64,000 bases of DNA from DATFXM01 sp035315885 (lineage in GTDB: Bacteria; Acidobacteriota; Blastocatellia; UBA7656): positions 1 through 64,000 of the forward strand of contig DATFXM010000007.1 of NCBI GenBank assembly GCA_035315885.1, read 5' to 3'. Positions 42,665-52,211 of the stretch are shown in pieces. Numbering within the stretch: position 1 is the stretch's first letter; the number at the start of each line of letters is the position of its first letter. The notes below the pieces were generated by a model, which saw nothing but the letters and a program-made list of their open reading frames with translations, did no database searches and had not been told where the DNA came from. Both the position numbers and the translations under genes were made by a program.

Positions 42665-43886
42665 AATCTGCAACCACCACGGGCTGACCCGATTGAAGGT
42701 TGCCGGGATTAGTTATCACCACATCCGCGGCCTTTATTCCGGTAACGACCTCCACCCAATCGCCGAAACGCCTTCCGGTAGTGATCGGCTTTTCAAGGGC
42801 CTTTCCTTCCGCGATGGTGAGAATCTTTTCAATCCCGGCAAAAGTCACGATCGCGCTTGAGGGGACAGCCAGTGTAGGCACTCCTGCTTCGGCGACAATG
42901 TCCGCGCGAGCAAACGAGCCTGGGCGGAGTTGCCCGTTATTTCTGACTTCCGCTTCGACCACCAGTACCCGGCTTTGCGCGGTAATGCTTGGACTGAGAC
43001 GCACGATTCGACCTACATAGCTGTTCGGATCTCCTTCGACAGTCACTCGCACTTCGGCGTTTTGCTGTGCGCTGCGCGCAGCTCTCTCAGGAACCTCGGC
43101 GCGCAGCCTCAGCGGATCGATTTTCACGATGCTGACCACCGCAGCACCCGACGCTAGGTATTCTCCAACACTGGTCCGCTTTTCTTGAACAACTCCATCG
43201 AATGGCGCGTGAATGACGCAATCGGCGAGACGCTGCCGAGCGATCTCGAGCTCGGATTTGCGCTGAACCACCAAAGCTTGTCGATTTCGCACCTCTTCGA
43301 GAGCGTCTTGATACTTGCTCAGCGCCACCTTATGGTCTGCTTCGTCGGCATCGAACTGTGCCCGTGAAATGACGCCCCCGGCAAAAAGCTTCTGCGAGCG
43401 CTCGTATTTCAATCGGGCCTGATCGAGGAGAGCTCGGGCCTGACGCACGGTGCTGGTGTCTTCTATGTCTACGTGTTCGTCACCCCCCTCAGGGGACAAG
43501 CCGACTCGGGCTCGTGCTTGAGAGAGAGAAGCCTCGGCCTGCTTGAGCTGTAGCTGGTAGTCCTGGGAGTCAAGTTCGGCGATGAGCTGGCCCTGTTTGA
43601 CTACGCTGCCGAGATCTACGGTAATCGAACGAACTCGTCCGGGCACCTTGGCGCCGACCATTGCCTGATCGTACGCTGCAAGAGTTCCGGTGACACTGAT
43701 TGTGCGATCCATCGGGATCTCACTGGCAACAGTAGTCTTGACTGGCCTCGCTTCGGTTGGCGCGGAGGGAGCTTTCAAGCCGCCACCCGAGCTCGATTTG
43801 CACCCAGTGGCCGGGATGAGCAGCCCTGACGTCATGAGAATCACAATCCAGGGCCTTGTGAGGATCGCTGATAGTACACGATTCAT
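42663..43886 (-). CDS. RND efflux periplasmic adaptor (MFP), copy 1
   Basis: A 407-residue lipoprotein adaptor: MNRVLSAILTRPWIVILMTSGLLIPATGC with lipidated Cys29, then the half-motif DSQDYQLQLKQAEASLSQARARVG, a helical hairpin and the second lipoyl-like motif FDGVVQEKRTSVGEYLASGAAVVSIV. It connects the pump (39264-42506) to an outer-membrane channel. The gene precedes the pump and the intervening 156 bases contain a long hairpin that may limit readthrough into the pump. Confidence 0.93.
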   Translation of the reverse strand: MNRVLSAILTRPWIVILMTSGLLIPATGCKSSSGGGLKAPSAPTEARPVKTTVASEIPMDRTISVTGTLAAYDQAMVGAKVPGRVRSITVDLGSVVKQGQLIAELDSQDYQLQLKQAEASLSQARARVGLSPEGGDEHVDIEDTSTVRQARALLDQARLKYERSQKLFAGGVISRAQFDADEADHKVALSKYQDALEEVRNRQALVVQRKSELEIARQRLADCVIHAPFDGVVQEKRTSVGEYLASGAAVVSIVKIDPLRLRAEVPERAARSAQQNAEVRVTVEGDPNSYVGRIVRLSPSITAQSRVLVVEAEVRNNGQLRPGSFARADIVAEAGVPTLAVPSSAIVTFAGIEKILTIAEGKALEKPITTGRRFGDWVEVVTGIKAADVVITNPGNLQSGQPVVVAD

Positions 43887-43944
43887 TTCAATCCATAGTC
43901 CTCAGGAAACAGACCGTACAGTATAGCGGAGTCGGCAGTCAGAA

Positions 43945-44098
43945 GTCAGGAGAAGGTTTAGGGTTAGGTCTAGGGTTTCTGGTTTCGGGTTTCTGGTTTT
44001 GTTTTGGCCACAATCGTTTCGGCTGATAAAGTCTCTCGACATTCGAAACTCAAAACCCGAAACTCGAAACCCGAATCATTAAACAGACACCCCAAAAC
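43945..44098. repeat. Family B heptamer hairpin between the two RND clusters
   Basis: TTTAGGG, TTTCTGG and TTTCGGG heptamers on the left, then a 49-base loop segment (44009-44057) identical to 20607-20655, then CGAAACTCGAAACCCGAA. The right end is 5 bases before the stop of RND copy 2. Between this and the adaptor start at 43886 there is no gene, only the upstream region of that adaptor. Confidence 0.93.
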
Positions 44099-44102
44099 AG
44101 AG

Positions 44103-47100
44103 TCAAAAGAGGCGGGCAACCGAGAGCTTGATCCTCGACAGGCGAGCGCGCGCCGAACGGAAGAACTGCATCTCCTCGAGATCCGCAAACAACGAATAAG
44201 CAACCGGCGTCACAAGCAAAGTCAAAAGCAAACACAGACTCTGCCCGCCGATGATCGTAACCGCTATCGCCGAGCGCTGCGCCGAACCCGCTCCGATGCC
44301 GATTGCCGTGGGTATCAGGCCCGCCACGATTGATAGAGTGGTCATCAGAATAGGCCGCAACCGAACGTGATTTGCCTGAACGATTGCCTCACGCAGAGGC
44401 ACACCTTCACTGCGAAGTTTGTTGGTGTAGTCAACCTGAAGAATACCGTTCTTCTTTACGATACCAAGCAACAGCAGCACCCCGAGCGCGCTCCAGAGAT
44501 TCAAAGTCCTCCCGGTGATCCACAGAGAGAACAGTGCAAACGGAACCGACAGCGGCAAGCTGAGCATGATCGTGAATGGATGCAGGAAGCTTTCAAACTG
44601 GGCAGCCAGCACCATGTACATGAAAATCGAGGCGAGCAGGAACGCGATTATCAGGTTCGTAGTCGTCTCGTCCAGGATCTTGACCGAGCCCAGAAACCGA
44701 TAAGTGAATCCACTCGGGAGACCGGTTTCGCGAATTTTATCGCTTACCGTTCGTGCGGCCACGTCGAGCGGAAAGTCAGGAGCATTGTTGGCGTTCACCG
44801 TGACCTGGAACTGCCGGTTAAAGCGTTCGATGCGCGACGGACCGAGGCCCCGCTCGATTGTTGCCAGACTGTCGAGTCTCACTTGCCCGAGCTTGTTTGA
44901 AGGGATCATCAACCTCGAAAGCACTTCACGATCGCGCTGCTGTTCCGGCAGTAACTGGATCGTCACCGGATATTGCTCGTCCCCTTCCTTATAAGTCGAA
45001 ATCTCGTCCTCGCCCGAAATCATCAGCCGCACCGCGGTGGCTACGTCCGCCGCCCGAACTCCCAGATCGGACGCGCGCTGGCGATCAATTTTTACCTGAA
45101 GCTCGGGGTTGTTCAGACTGAGCGTCGCTTCGACGTCCAGCAGGCCGGGCACCTCTCGCATTCGATCCGCCACCTTCTTTGAAGTGTCCGCGGCTTGTTG
45201 AAAGTCCGGACCCAGAATGACGGCTCGAATCGGAAAATAAGTCTCCCCGCCTCCAAGCGCCGATGGGATTATCACCTTGCTCCGGAGGTTCCGGTATTCG
45301 GCGGTGATCTTTCTGATCTTGGCAGCAACCTGCAGGTTGGAAAGCTTGCGTTCGGACAGATCGACGAGCCGGACGTAGATGTGATTGTGACTCGAAAGAC
45401 CCTCGTGGATGAAGGGGTTCACAAAATCCACTTCGGGTATTTCGCTTTTGATGCGGTCGGCGATTTCCTTGGCCTGCTTGGAGGTGCCTTCGATCGAAGT
45501 GCCCTCCGGCCAGTTCATCGAGACAGTTAGCTCGCCCTGGTCGTCGGGCGGAATCCAGTCTCGGCCCACCCTTGAGTTTAGCGGGAAGGTCAACGCAAAA
45601 GTCGCGATGGCCACCAGCACAACCACTGAACGATGATCAAGCGACCACGTCAGCATCCGGCCATAAGCCCGGTCGATCCAGGCGAAGAATCGCGAATCCT
45701 TTGAAGTGTGATGTTCCGCGGAGGCGACCGCCGCGACTTCAACCTTGTCCGAGCCATCCGCCGCAGCAGCGTCCTGAGGATCAGTCTCGCCGACCTTATT
45801 CGCCCCCCCACGCTTGTCTGCGATACGGCGGAGCATTCGGGAGCTGAGCATCGGTGTCAGCGTAAAGCTGACCAGCATCGAGACCATGACGGAAAACGCC
45901 ATTGTCCACCCGAACTGATTGACGTAACGGCGAGCGTAGCCAGTCATGAAGGCTATCGGCACAAAGATGATCACCAGCGAAATGGTGGTAGCCAGAACCG
46001 CGAGAGTTATTTCCTTGGTGGCTTCGATTGCAGCTTGCTTAGGCTCGAAGTCCTTCTCCTCGATGTATCGGACGATGTTCTCCAGCACAACGATCGCGTC
46101 GTCGATCACGATTCCGACCGCCAACGTCAACGCAAGCAGCGTCATATTGTTGAGCGTGAAATCCATCGCCTTCAAAAGCGTGAACGTGGCGATGATCGAA
46201 GTCGGTATTGCGAGCGAAGCGATCAGCACCGACCGGAGATTTCGAATGAACAACAGGACTACGAGGCTTGCCAGCAGGCTTCCAAACAGCAGGTGTTCCT
46301 GCAAAGACGCGACCGACGCGTTGATGAACACCGACTGATCGCGGATCACGTGGATCGTGACACCCGACGGCAATGTGTTTTGAATCTGTGCGACTTTTGC
46401 CTTGATGGAATCGATGATCTTGACGGTGTTCGTGCCCGACTGCCGGCGTATATCCAGGGTCACCGCCAGCTTGCCGTCGATTGAATTCCACGTGTTGGGC
46501 TCTGCGAAGCTGTCCTCTACCCTTCCAAGATCGCTTATGCGTACCGGGCTGCCTTTTACGTTGGCTACGATGATATCTCTGAACTGGTCTATCGCGTCGA
46601 TGCGTCCGAGCGTCCGGACTCCCAGTTCAGACTGGCCTCGAATTATTCGTCCGCCGGGAATCTCTACGTTCTCGTTCTGAACCGCCTGCTGGACTTGATT
46701 GATGGTGATGCCGTACGCGTTCAGTTTCTCAGCATCAGAGTAGATTCGGATGGTGCGCTCGCGGCCTCCGGTTATGCTGACTTCGCCGACTCCATCGACT
46801 GTTTCCAGCACGCGCTTGATCTGTTTGTCGGCGATTTCGGTCGTTTCGCGAAGGTTTCGGTCGCTCGCAACCACCATCGAGATGACCGGATCGGCATCCG
46901 GGTCAGCCTTCTGGATGATCGGCGGCAAGATGTTGGGCGGGAGGTTTCGAATGGCGCCCGCCACTTTTTCTCGCACGTCCTGAGCGGCGCTTTCGACATC
47001 GCGTTCGAGCAGAAACTTGCAGGTCATCCGCGCGCTGCCTTCGGTCGCGGTTGAATTCAGCTCATCAAGTCCGCTTATAGTGCTGACCGCATCTTCGAGA

Positions 47101-47297
47101 GGGAGGATGACCTGAGTCGTGACTTCCTCGGAGGTTGCGCCCGGCAACCGGAGCGTTATGGTGACGGTTGCGGGGTCCGCTTTTGGGAAAAGATCGACCC
47201 CGAGATCGCGGAACGAGAACACCCCCAACACCACCAGGAAGGTGATCATCATGACCGCGAAAACCGGCCTTTTAACGCAAACTTCGGCTAACGTCAT
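44103..47297 (-). CDS. RND efflux pump (HAE-1/AcrB-like), copy 2
   Basis: A 1064-residue RND transporter, clearly related to copy 1 but divergent: FRDLGVDLFPKADPATVTITLRLPGATSEEVTTQV, LALTLAVGIVIDDAIVVLENIVRYIEEKDFEPKQAA and LGVLLLLGIVKKNGILQVDYTNK. Same topology and the same proton-relay Asp pair. There is a Gly/Asp-rich insert near the middle of the protein (RGGANKVGETDPQDAAAADGS) next to TM7. Its adaptor gene follows upstream. Likely a separate export system with different substrate range. Confidence 0.95.
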   Translation of the reverse strand: MTLAEVCVKRPVFAVMMITFLVVLGVFSFRDLGVDLFPKADPATVTITLRLPGATSEEVTTQVILPLEDAVSTISGLDELNSTATEGSARMTCKFLLERDVESAAQDVREKVAGAIRNLPPNILPPIIQKADPDADPVISMVVASDRNLRETTEIADKQIKRVLETVDGVGEVSITGGRERTIRIYSDAEKLNAYGITINQVQQAVQNENVEIPGGRIIRGQSELGVRTLGRIDAIDQFRDIIVANVKGSPVRISDLGRVEDSFAEPNTWNSIDGKLAVTLDIRRQSGTNTVKIIDSIKAKVAQIQNTLPSGVTIHVIRDQSVFINASVASLQEHLLFGSLLASLVVLLFIRNLRSVLIASLAIPTSIIATFTLLKAMDFTLNNMTLLALTLAVGIVIDDAIVVLENIVRYIEEKDFEPKQAAIEATKEITLAVLATTISLVIIFVPIAFMTGYARRYVNQFGWTMAFSVMVSMLVSFTLTPMLSSRMLRRIADKRGGANKVGETDPQDAAAADGSDKVEVAAVASAEHHTSKDSRFFAWIDRAYGRMLTWSLDHRSVVVLVAIATFALTFPLNSRVGRDWIPPDDQGELTVSMNWPEGTSIEGTSKQAKEIADRIKSEIPEVDFVNPFIHEGLSSHNHIYVRLVDLSERKLSNLQVAAKIRKITAEYRNLRSKVIIPSALGGGETYFPIRAVILGPDFQQAADTSKKVADRMREVPGLLDVEATLSLNNPELQVKIDRQRASDLGVRAADVATAVRLMISGEDEISTYKEGDEQYPVTIQLLPEQQRDREVLSRLMIPSNKLGQVRLDSLATIERGLGPSRIERFNRQFQVTVNANNAPDFPLDVAARTVSDKIRETGLPSGFTYRFLGSVKILDETTTNLIIAFLLASIFMYMVLAAQFESFLHPFTIMLSLPLSVPFALFSLWITGRTLNLWSALGVLLLLGIVKKNGILQVDYTNKLRSEGVPLREAIVQANHVRLRPILMTTLSIVAGLIPTAIGIGAGSAQRSAIAVTIIGGQSLCLLLTLLVTPVAYSLFADLEEMQFFRSARARLSRIKLSVARLF

Positions 47298-47307
47298 AGG
47301 ACTTATT

Positions 47308-47427
47308 AGTGCTGAGTGCTGAGTGCTGAGTGCTGAGTTCGTCGGCGCGAGCCTCGACTAAAACAATTGGAACCAACGGCGAAAACCCATTTTTCGAAAC
47401 TCAGCACTCTGCACTCAGCACTCTCTT
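47308..47427. repeat. Family C heptamer hairpin between adaptor 2 and pump 2
   Basis: Four GTGCTGA units on the left, then loop GTTCGTCGGCGCGAGCCTCG ... TTGGAACCA ... CGAAACTCAGCAC, and CAGCACTC units on the right. The adaptor stop (TTA, 47426-47428) directly adjoins the right arm, and the pump ATG is 10 bases from the left arm. The same loop recurs at 59063 and 60487. Confidence 0.92.
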
Positions 47428-48703
47428 AGAACTTTTCCTGATTTACAATCTCGACCGTAGCGCCGTCCTTCAGCTCTCGACCTTTTACCGGAAGCGCCAA
47501 TCGCTCTCCGCGATTCAGACCCTCGACTATTTCCACTTCGTCCCCGGAACGCTCGCCCAGCTTCACTTCGCGCTCCTTCAGAATGTCGCCCTCGATCACG
47601 AAAACCTTGTAAGCGCCGTACACGTACAGAAGCGCATCCTGCGGAACCAGCAACGCTTCATCAACCTTCGCCGAAGGTATCGTGGCCTTCACAAAGAACC
47701 CCGGCTTAAGCGCATTGTCGTGATTGTCGATCAATGCCTCGACTTCAAAAGTGCGGGTCTGCTGATCGACCGCTGGATTGATTCGCCAGATCTTTCCGGC
47801 GAACGTTCGATCCGGAAAGGCTTCCACCGACACGGTGACTTCCTGGCCCGTCTTTGCCCACGCCGCCATTTTCTCCGGAACCTTCAGACGCACTCGCAGC
47901 GGGTCTATGTTCACGATCATCATCACCGGTGTTTGAACTTTAAGATACTGACCCTGGGCGACGGTTCGCTCCTTTACTTGTCCGGCGAACGGAGCCCGAA
48001 TCACCGAGTCGCTCAGTTTCTTCTGCGCCAGCGCCGCCGACGCCTGGGTCTGAGCTAGCTGACCTCGAAGGTTCTGCACCGTTTGGACTGAAAGGTCGTA
48101 TGCGGCGCGAGCCGCGTTGTAGCGAGATTCGGCTTCGTCGTAGTTTTGCTTGGGCAACAAACCCGAAGCGTAAAGCGTTTTGGAGCGCTCAAACTTCTGT
48201 TGAGCATCATCCAGATCGGCGGCGGCACGCTTTACTTCGGCTGCGGCGCGGACATCCTTGAGATCTTCGCCTTCGGAGGCCAGCCCCAGCCGCGCACGCG
48301 CCTGATTGACCGCGGCCCGTTGCTGCTCTACGGTCAACTGGAGCTCGGTAGCGACGATCCTTACGATCGGTTGTCCCGCGGAAACGCGATCTCCCACGTC
48401 GACCAGCACCTGGTCTACTCGCCCTTCCACCTCGGAACTAACCGCGACTTCTTCATAAGGAAAGAGGGATCCCACGGCTTCTATATTTCGCCGGACCTGT
48501 CTCGTGTCGGCGATCAGCATGCGCGCGGGTGTCGGCTTTTGAGGCGAGCCGTCAACCTGTTTGCCAGAGACCCCTCGCGAGCACGATGCGGTCCACATTC
48601 CCGCGAGAATAAGGGCACAAATCAGCAACAGCTCTTGAATGGATTTCGGGATCGACCAGGCCCTCGTACGAGGGTGTAGCTTCCCGCCTGCAGGATAAGA
48701 CAT
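47426..48703 (-). CDS. RND efflux periplasmic adaptor (MFP), copy 2
   Basis: A 425-residue adaptor with a likely lipoprotein signal (LLLICALILAGMWTASC, Cys41) on a longer leader than copy 1. Lipoyl-like halves are at about residues 90-125 (EEVAVSSEVEGRVDQVLVDVGDRVSAGQPIVRI) and about 265-290 (PFAGQVKERTVAQGQYLKV), with coiled-coil segments containing ARLGLASEGEDLKDVRAAAEVKRAAADLDDAQ between. It pairs with the pump at 44103-47297. Start ATG at 48703; a shorter start is possible. Confidence 0.92.
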   Translation of the reverse strand: MSYPAGGKLHPRTRAWSIPKSIQELLLICALILAGMWTASCSRGVSGKQVDGSPQKPTPARMLIADTRQVRRNIEAVGSLFPYEEVAVSSEVEGRVDQVLVDVGDRVSAGQPIVRIVATELQLTVEQQRAAVNQARARLGLASEGEDLKDVRAAAEVKRAAADLDDAQQKFERSKTLYASGLLPKQNYDEAESRYNAARAAYDLSVQTVQNLRGQLAQTQASAALAQKKLSDSVIRAPFAGQVKERTVAQGQYLKVQTPVMMIVNIDPLRVRLKVPEKMAAWAKTGQEVTVSVEAFPDRTFAGKIWRINPAVDQQTRTFEVEALIDNHDNALKPGFFVKATIPSAKVDEALLVPQDALLYVYGAYKVFVIEGDILKEREVKLGERSGDEVEIVEGLNRGERLALPVKGRELKDGATVEIVNQEKF

Positions 48704-48883
48704 TAAGACCTTCCGAAGACTCTATGAAACTCTGTTCAGAATTCCCGCCGGAGGCTAATACGAAACGCGGCTCAGTTAAGTTACACCGTGCCCGGAGGTT
48801 TAGTCGAGTTCCGGACCCGGGTTCCAACTGCCAATTCACAAAGCAGTTGGGTAAAGGTCGAACTAGTGAGGAACTAAGGACCG

Positions 48884-49552
48884 CTAAATTGACGCGAGGA
48901 CACTCGAATGAACGACCCGGCGCGTGAAAACCTCGCCGAATTTCTCAGCGGCAACGCCGGCAACCTCCGCTAGCTCGACGGTGCGGTCGAGTAGCCGTTC
49001 CAGCGACGTCACCCCTTTATCAGAGATGCCGCACGGCACAATCATTCGGAAGTAATCGAGGTCCGTGTTCACGTTGAGCGCAAACCCGTGACTCGTGATC
49101 CACCTCGCGATCCTTACACCGATCGCCGCGATTTTTTCGTTACCTACCCATACTCCAGTCAGTCCCTTGACTCTCTGTCCCGAAACGCCGTAGTGGGCAA
49201 TCGTTCGGATCAGCACTTCCTCGAGGTCGCGTACGTAGCGGTGTACGTCGCAGCGGTCGGGTTTGAGGTTCACGATTGGATACCCGACCAGTTGACCCGG
49301 CCCGTGATAAGTCACGTCGCCGCCTCTGCCGGTTTCAAAGACCTGAATGTGACTCGACTCGAGTTGCGTGGAATCCGCAAGGATGTTTCCCGCGTCCGCG
49401 CCGCGGCCCAGGGTGAGAACGCTCGGGTGTTCCAGGAGAATTAACTGCTCGTTTCCCTGTTGATTCCCGAGACTCTCTACTGCGTGTTCCTGCAGCGTCA
49501 ACGCCTCGGAGTACTCAACTCGACCCAACCATCTCGCTTCACACACTCGCAT
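48884..49552 (-). CDS. lipB: Octanoyl-(acyl-carrier-protein)-protein N-octanoyltransferase LipB
   Basis: A 222-residue enzyme that moves octanoate from ACP to the lipoyl Lys of E2 proteins. Motifs: LLEHPSVLTLGRGAD, GRGGDVTYHGPGQLVGYPI, and KIAAIGVRIARWITSHGFALNVNTDLDYFRMIVPCGI with the catalytic Cys and Lys. It directly follows the E2 gene on the same strand, which is functionally apt because E2 carries the lipoyl group. ATG at 49552. LipA is not in the window. Confidence 0.96.
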   Translation of the reverse strand: MRVCEARWLGRVEYSEALTLQEHAVESLGNQQGNEQLILLEHPSVLTLGRGADAGNILADSTQLESSHIQVFETGRGGDVTYHGPGQLVGYPIVNLKPDRCDVHRYVRDLEEVLIRTIAHYGVSGQRVKGLTGVWVGNEKIAAIGVRIARWITSHGFALNVNTDLDYFRMIVPCGISDKGVTSLERLLDRTVELAEVAGVAAEKFGEVFTRRVVHSSVLASI

Positions 49553-49591
49553 CGGAAGTGACGACCCTCCGGCCCTCCTCAGAAGGGCGAT

Positions 49592-49633
49592 GTTCTTAGA
49601 ACCCTAAACTCTGAACCCGAAACCCGAAACCTA
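49592..49633. repeat. Single heptamer arm at the E2 stop codon
   Basis: AACCCTAAACTCTGAACCCGAAACCCGAAACCTA: the complement of TTTCGGG/TTTAGGG units, joined to the E2 stop TAG (49631-49633). No matching opposite arm is seen, so it may be the remnant of a hairpin. Confidence 0.75.
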
Positions 49634-51067
49634 AGAGTTGTACTCCGCGCACTCGATCACGTCCCGAACTACCGCAAGAAACTGATCGGCTACCGCGCCG
49701 TCCACAACCCGATGATCAAAGCTCAACCCAAGTAATCCGATCTGCCGGATTGCTATCGCGTCGTCGATCACCACGGGACGTTTCTTGATCGTGCCGACTC
49801 CGAGTATCGCAACCTGCGGCTGGTTGATTATCGGTGTTCCTATCAAGCTGCCAAACACTCCGGGATTGGTGATGGTGAACGTTCCGCCTTGAACCTCATC
49901 CGGTTTGAGCTGCTTGTTTCGCGCGCGCTCGCCCAGATCGTTCACCGAGCGCGCGAGACCAAGCAGCGACTTCTCGTCGGCTCCGCGAATGACCGGCACT
50001 ATGAGCCCCCAGTCGAGAGCTACGGCGACACCAACATTGATATCTCGCTTGTAGACTATCTGGTCGCCCCACACCGAGGAGTTGACGATGGGCCATTTCT
50101 TGATGCCCTCTATTACCGCCTTAATTATAAAGGGCATGAAAGTGAGCTTGACGCCATCGCGGCTGAGGTATTCGCCTTTTAGTCGATCGCGCAGCTTCGC
50201 GGTCTCGGTATAGTCAACCTCCATGAACGAGGTGACGTGCGCCGAGATTCTCCGGCTCTCGACCATTCGTTCGGCGATCCGTCGCCGCATCACCGACATC
50301 GGTTCGATCTCATAGCGGTCGCCTTCAACAAACGGAGGCGGTCCAACTTCCCCCTCAGCAACGCCAGGTACCTTCAGGGGCTGGGGAGCGCGAGCAGGAG
50401 CCGCGGCCGCCGCGGCAGCAGGACGCGCGGGAGTCGCCGCTGCGGGAGCCGCGCCGCGATTCTCGATGAAGCTCAGGATGTCGTTTTTCGTCACTCGTCC
50501 GCTGATTCCCGTTCCTTCGATTTGCGAAATGTCTACGCGGTGCTCGGACGCAATCTTTCGAACCAGCGGTGAGGATCTGATTCTTCGCAGCTCATCGATC
50601 GACTCCGGCTTTGCCGCCACGGCAGGTGCCTCCTTTGGAGGCGCGGGAGGTGCCGGAGACGGACCCGGTTTGGCCGCGCTGGGAGGGGCTGGTGGTGCAG
50701 TAGTCTGCTGCTGCGGTTTTGGAGGCTCCTTGGGAGCGGCCGCCTGAGCCGGTTTCGGGGGCGCCGGCTGTTCGGGCTTTGGTGGTTCGGCGGCCTTGGC
50801 CGACTCAGACGCGGGTGCCGGTTTCGCTCCGCCGCCATTTATCACGGCCACCACGGTATTGACTGCGACGGTTTCGCCTTCGTTGACTTTGATCTCGCTC
50901 AAGACGCCCGAAGCCGGAGCCGGGATCTCGGCGTCAACCTTATCGGTCGATATTTCAAACAGCGGTTCGTCGCGTTTCACCTGATCTCCGACCTGTTTGA
51001 GCCACCGGACGATCGTTCCCTCCGCGATAGATTCTCCCATCTGCGGCATCTTGACTTCTTCGCTCAT
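49631..51067 (-). CDS. 2-oxoacid dehydrogenase E2 (dihydrolipoamide acyltransferase)
   Basis: A 478-residue protein. The lipoyl domain (1-80) is MSEEVKMPQMGESIAEGTIVRWLK with the lipoylated Lys43 in STDKVDA. A Pro/Ala-rich linker of about 80 residues is followed by the E1/E3-binding domain (RRIRSSPLVRKIASEHRVDISQIEGTGISGRVTKNDIL) and a second linker. The catalytic acyltransferase domain begins MRRRIAERM and ends FDHRVVDGAVADQF. The E1 alpha/beta form and the single lipoyl domain fit a pyruvate or branched-chain complex. ATG with GGGGAGAA. Confidence 0.94.
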   Translation of the reverse strand: MSEEVKMPQMGESIAEGTIVRWLKQVGDQVKRDEPLFEISTDKVDAEIPAPASGVLSEIKVNEGETVAVNTVVAVINGGGAKPAPASESAKAAEPPKPEQPAPPKPAQAAAPKEPPKPQQQTTAPPAPPSAAKPGPSPAPPAPPKEAPAVAAKPESIDELRRIRSSPLVRKIASEHRVDISQIEGTGISGRVTKNDILSFIENRGAAPAAATPARPAAAAAAAPARAPQPLKVPGVAEGEVGPPPFVEGDRYEIEPMSVMRRRIAERMVESRRISAHVTSFMEVDYTETAKLRDRLKGEYLSRDGVKLTFMPFIIKAVIEGIKKWPIVNSSVWGDQIVYKRDINVGVAVALDWGLIVPVIRGADEKSLLGLARSVNDLGERARNKQLKPDEVQGGTFTITNPGVFGSLIGTPIINQPQVAILGVGTIKKRPVVIDDAIAIRQIGLLGLSFDHRVVDGAVADQFLAVVRDVIECAEYNS

Positions 51068-51150
51068 GGTTCTCCCCTTCGCGTTTCCTTGTCCTCGATT
51101 GTCTTATCATCGTGGGGCGATGCAAAACCCGCACGAATGGATACTCAGTT

Positions 51151-52131
51151 TCAGTAAGCCGCAAGTTGACGGGCAGCTTTCAAGACATCGTCTGCTTGTG
51201 GCAAGAAGAATTCCTCGAGAGGCGGCGCATAAGGCACCGGCGTGTCGATTGAAGTAACTCGCAAAACCGGCCCGTCCAGATAGTCGAACGCCTCTTCATT
51301 GATGACCGCCGTCAACTCGCCGGCCATGCCGCCGGTTTTTGTGGCCTCGTGAAGAATCATCACCTTGTTGGTCTTCTTCACCGAGTCGAGGATTGTTGCC
51401 CGATCGAACGGCAGCAGGGTACGCAAATCGATCACTTCCGCGTCGACGCCTTCCTTTTCGAGGTGCTCGGCTGCTTGAAGTGCGGTATAGACCATCGCAC
51501 CATAAGTAATGATCGAGAGGTCTCGTCCTTCGCGGCGGATCGACGCCTTGCCAATTGGCACTATGTAGTCTTCGGCCGGAAGCTCTTGTTTGATCTTCGG
51601 ATTGCGGTACAGGAGCTTGTGCTCGAAGAACAGCACCGGGTCCTCATCGCGGATCGCCGCCTTTATCAGGCCCTTCGCATCGTAAGGCGTCGATGGCTCG
51701 ACCATCTTCAGGCCGGGCGTATTCAGGAAGAACGATTCCACGTTTTGTGAATGAAACGGACCGCCATGAACTCCTCCTCCGCAGGGTCCGCGCACCACCA
51801 TTGGGATGCCGATGTTTTGTCGATAACGGCTCTTTGCGGCGTAGTTGGTCAGGATGTCAAAGCAGCAGGAGATGAAGTCTATGAACTGCATCTCGGCTAC
51901 TGGCCTCATGCCCATCATTGCCGCGCCGCATGCGGCGCCGACGATTGCGCTTTCGGAGATTGGCGTGTCTATCACTCGATCTTCGCCGAAGCGTGCAAGG
52001 AATCCTTCGGTCATCTTGAAGGCGCCGCCGTAGGCTCCGATATCTTCACCGAGGAGGAAGACGCTTTCATCGCGCTCCATTTCTTCCCACAGTCCCTGTT
52101 TGATTGCCTCCAGCAACGTCACTCCAGCCAT
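51151..52131 (-). CDS. 2-oxoacid dehydrogenase E1 beta subunit
   Basis: A 326-residue protein: VTLLEAIKQGLWEEMERDESVFLLGEDIGAYGGAFKMTEGFLARFGEDRVIDTPISES, RGPCGGGVHGGPFHSQNVESFFLNTPGLKMVEPSTPYDAKGL and ILHEATKTGGMAGEL are E1-beta blocks. With E1 alpha it forms the thiamine-diphosphate-dependent decarboxylase. An AT-rich heptamer repeat (52141-52211) separates it from E1 alpha; the E2 start is 83 bases downstream. Confidence 0.95.
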   Translation of the reverse strand: MAGVTLLEAIKQGLWEEMERDESVFLLGEDIGAYGGAFKMTEGFLARFGEDRVIDTPISESAIVGAACGAAMMGMRPVAEMQFIDFISCCFDILTNYAAKSRYRQNIGIPMVVRGPCGGGVHGGPFHSQNVESFFLNTPGLKMVEPSTPYDAKGLIKAAIRDEDPVLFFEHKLLYRNPKIKQELPAEDYIVPIGKASIRREGRDLSIITYGAMVYTALQAAEHLEKEGVDAEVIDLRTLLPFDRATILDSVKKTNKVMILHEATKTGGMAGELTAVINEEAFDYLDGPVLRVTSIDTPVPYAPPLEEFFLPQADDVLKAARQLAAY

Positions 52132-52140
52132 TGTTTTTCC

Positions 52141-52211
52141 TGACTTCAGATTTCAGACTTCAAATTTCAGATTTCTGGTTTGAAATTTCAAATTTGAAAT
52201 TTGAGATTTCA
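52141..52211. repeat. TTCAAAT-type heptamer tract between E1 alpha and E1 beta
   Basis: About ten heptamers in register (TTCAGAT TTCAGAC TTCAAAT TTCAGAT TTCTGGT TTGAAAT TTCAAAT TTGAAAT TTGAGAT TTCAGAC). The units CAAATTT and AAATTTG make much of it self-complementary. It is far more AT-rich than its surroundings. The E1 alpha stop TGA (52209-52211) is the complement of the last unit's TCA. Confidence 0.88.

Noticed and set aside
45708..46484. 258-residue plus-strand ORF inside RND copy 2
   Set aside because: Antisense shadow of the conserved RND coding sequence; Arg/His/Asp-rich, no family signature.
48704..48883. Possible tRNA between the adaptor and lipB genes
   Set aside because: Sequence such as GACCCGGGTTCC near 48825 hints at a T-arm, but no acceptor stem, anticodon arm or CCA-proximal pairing can be formed.
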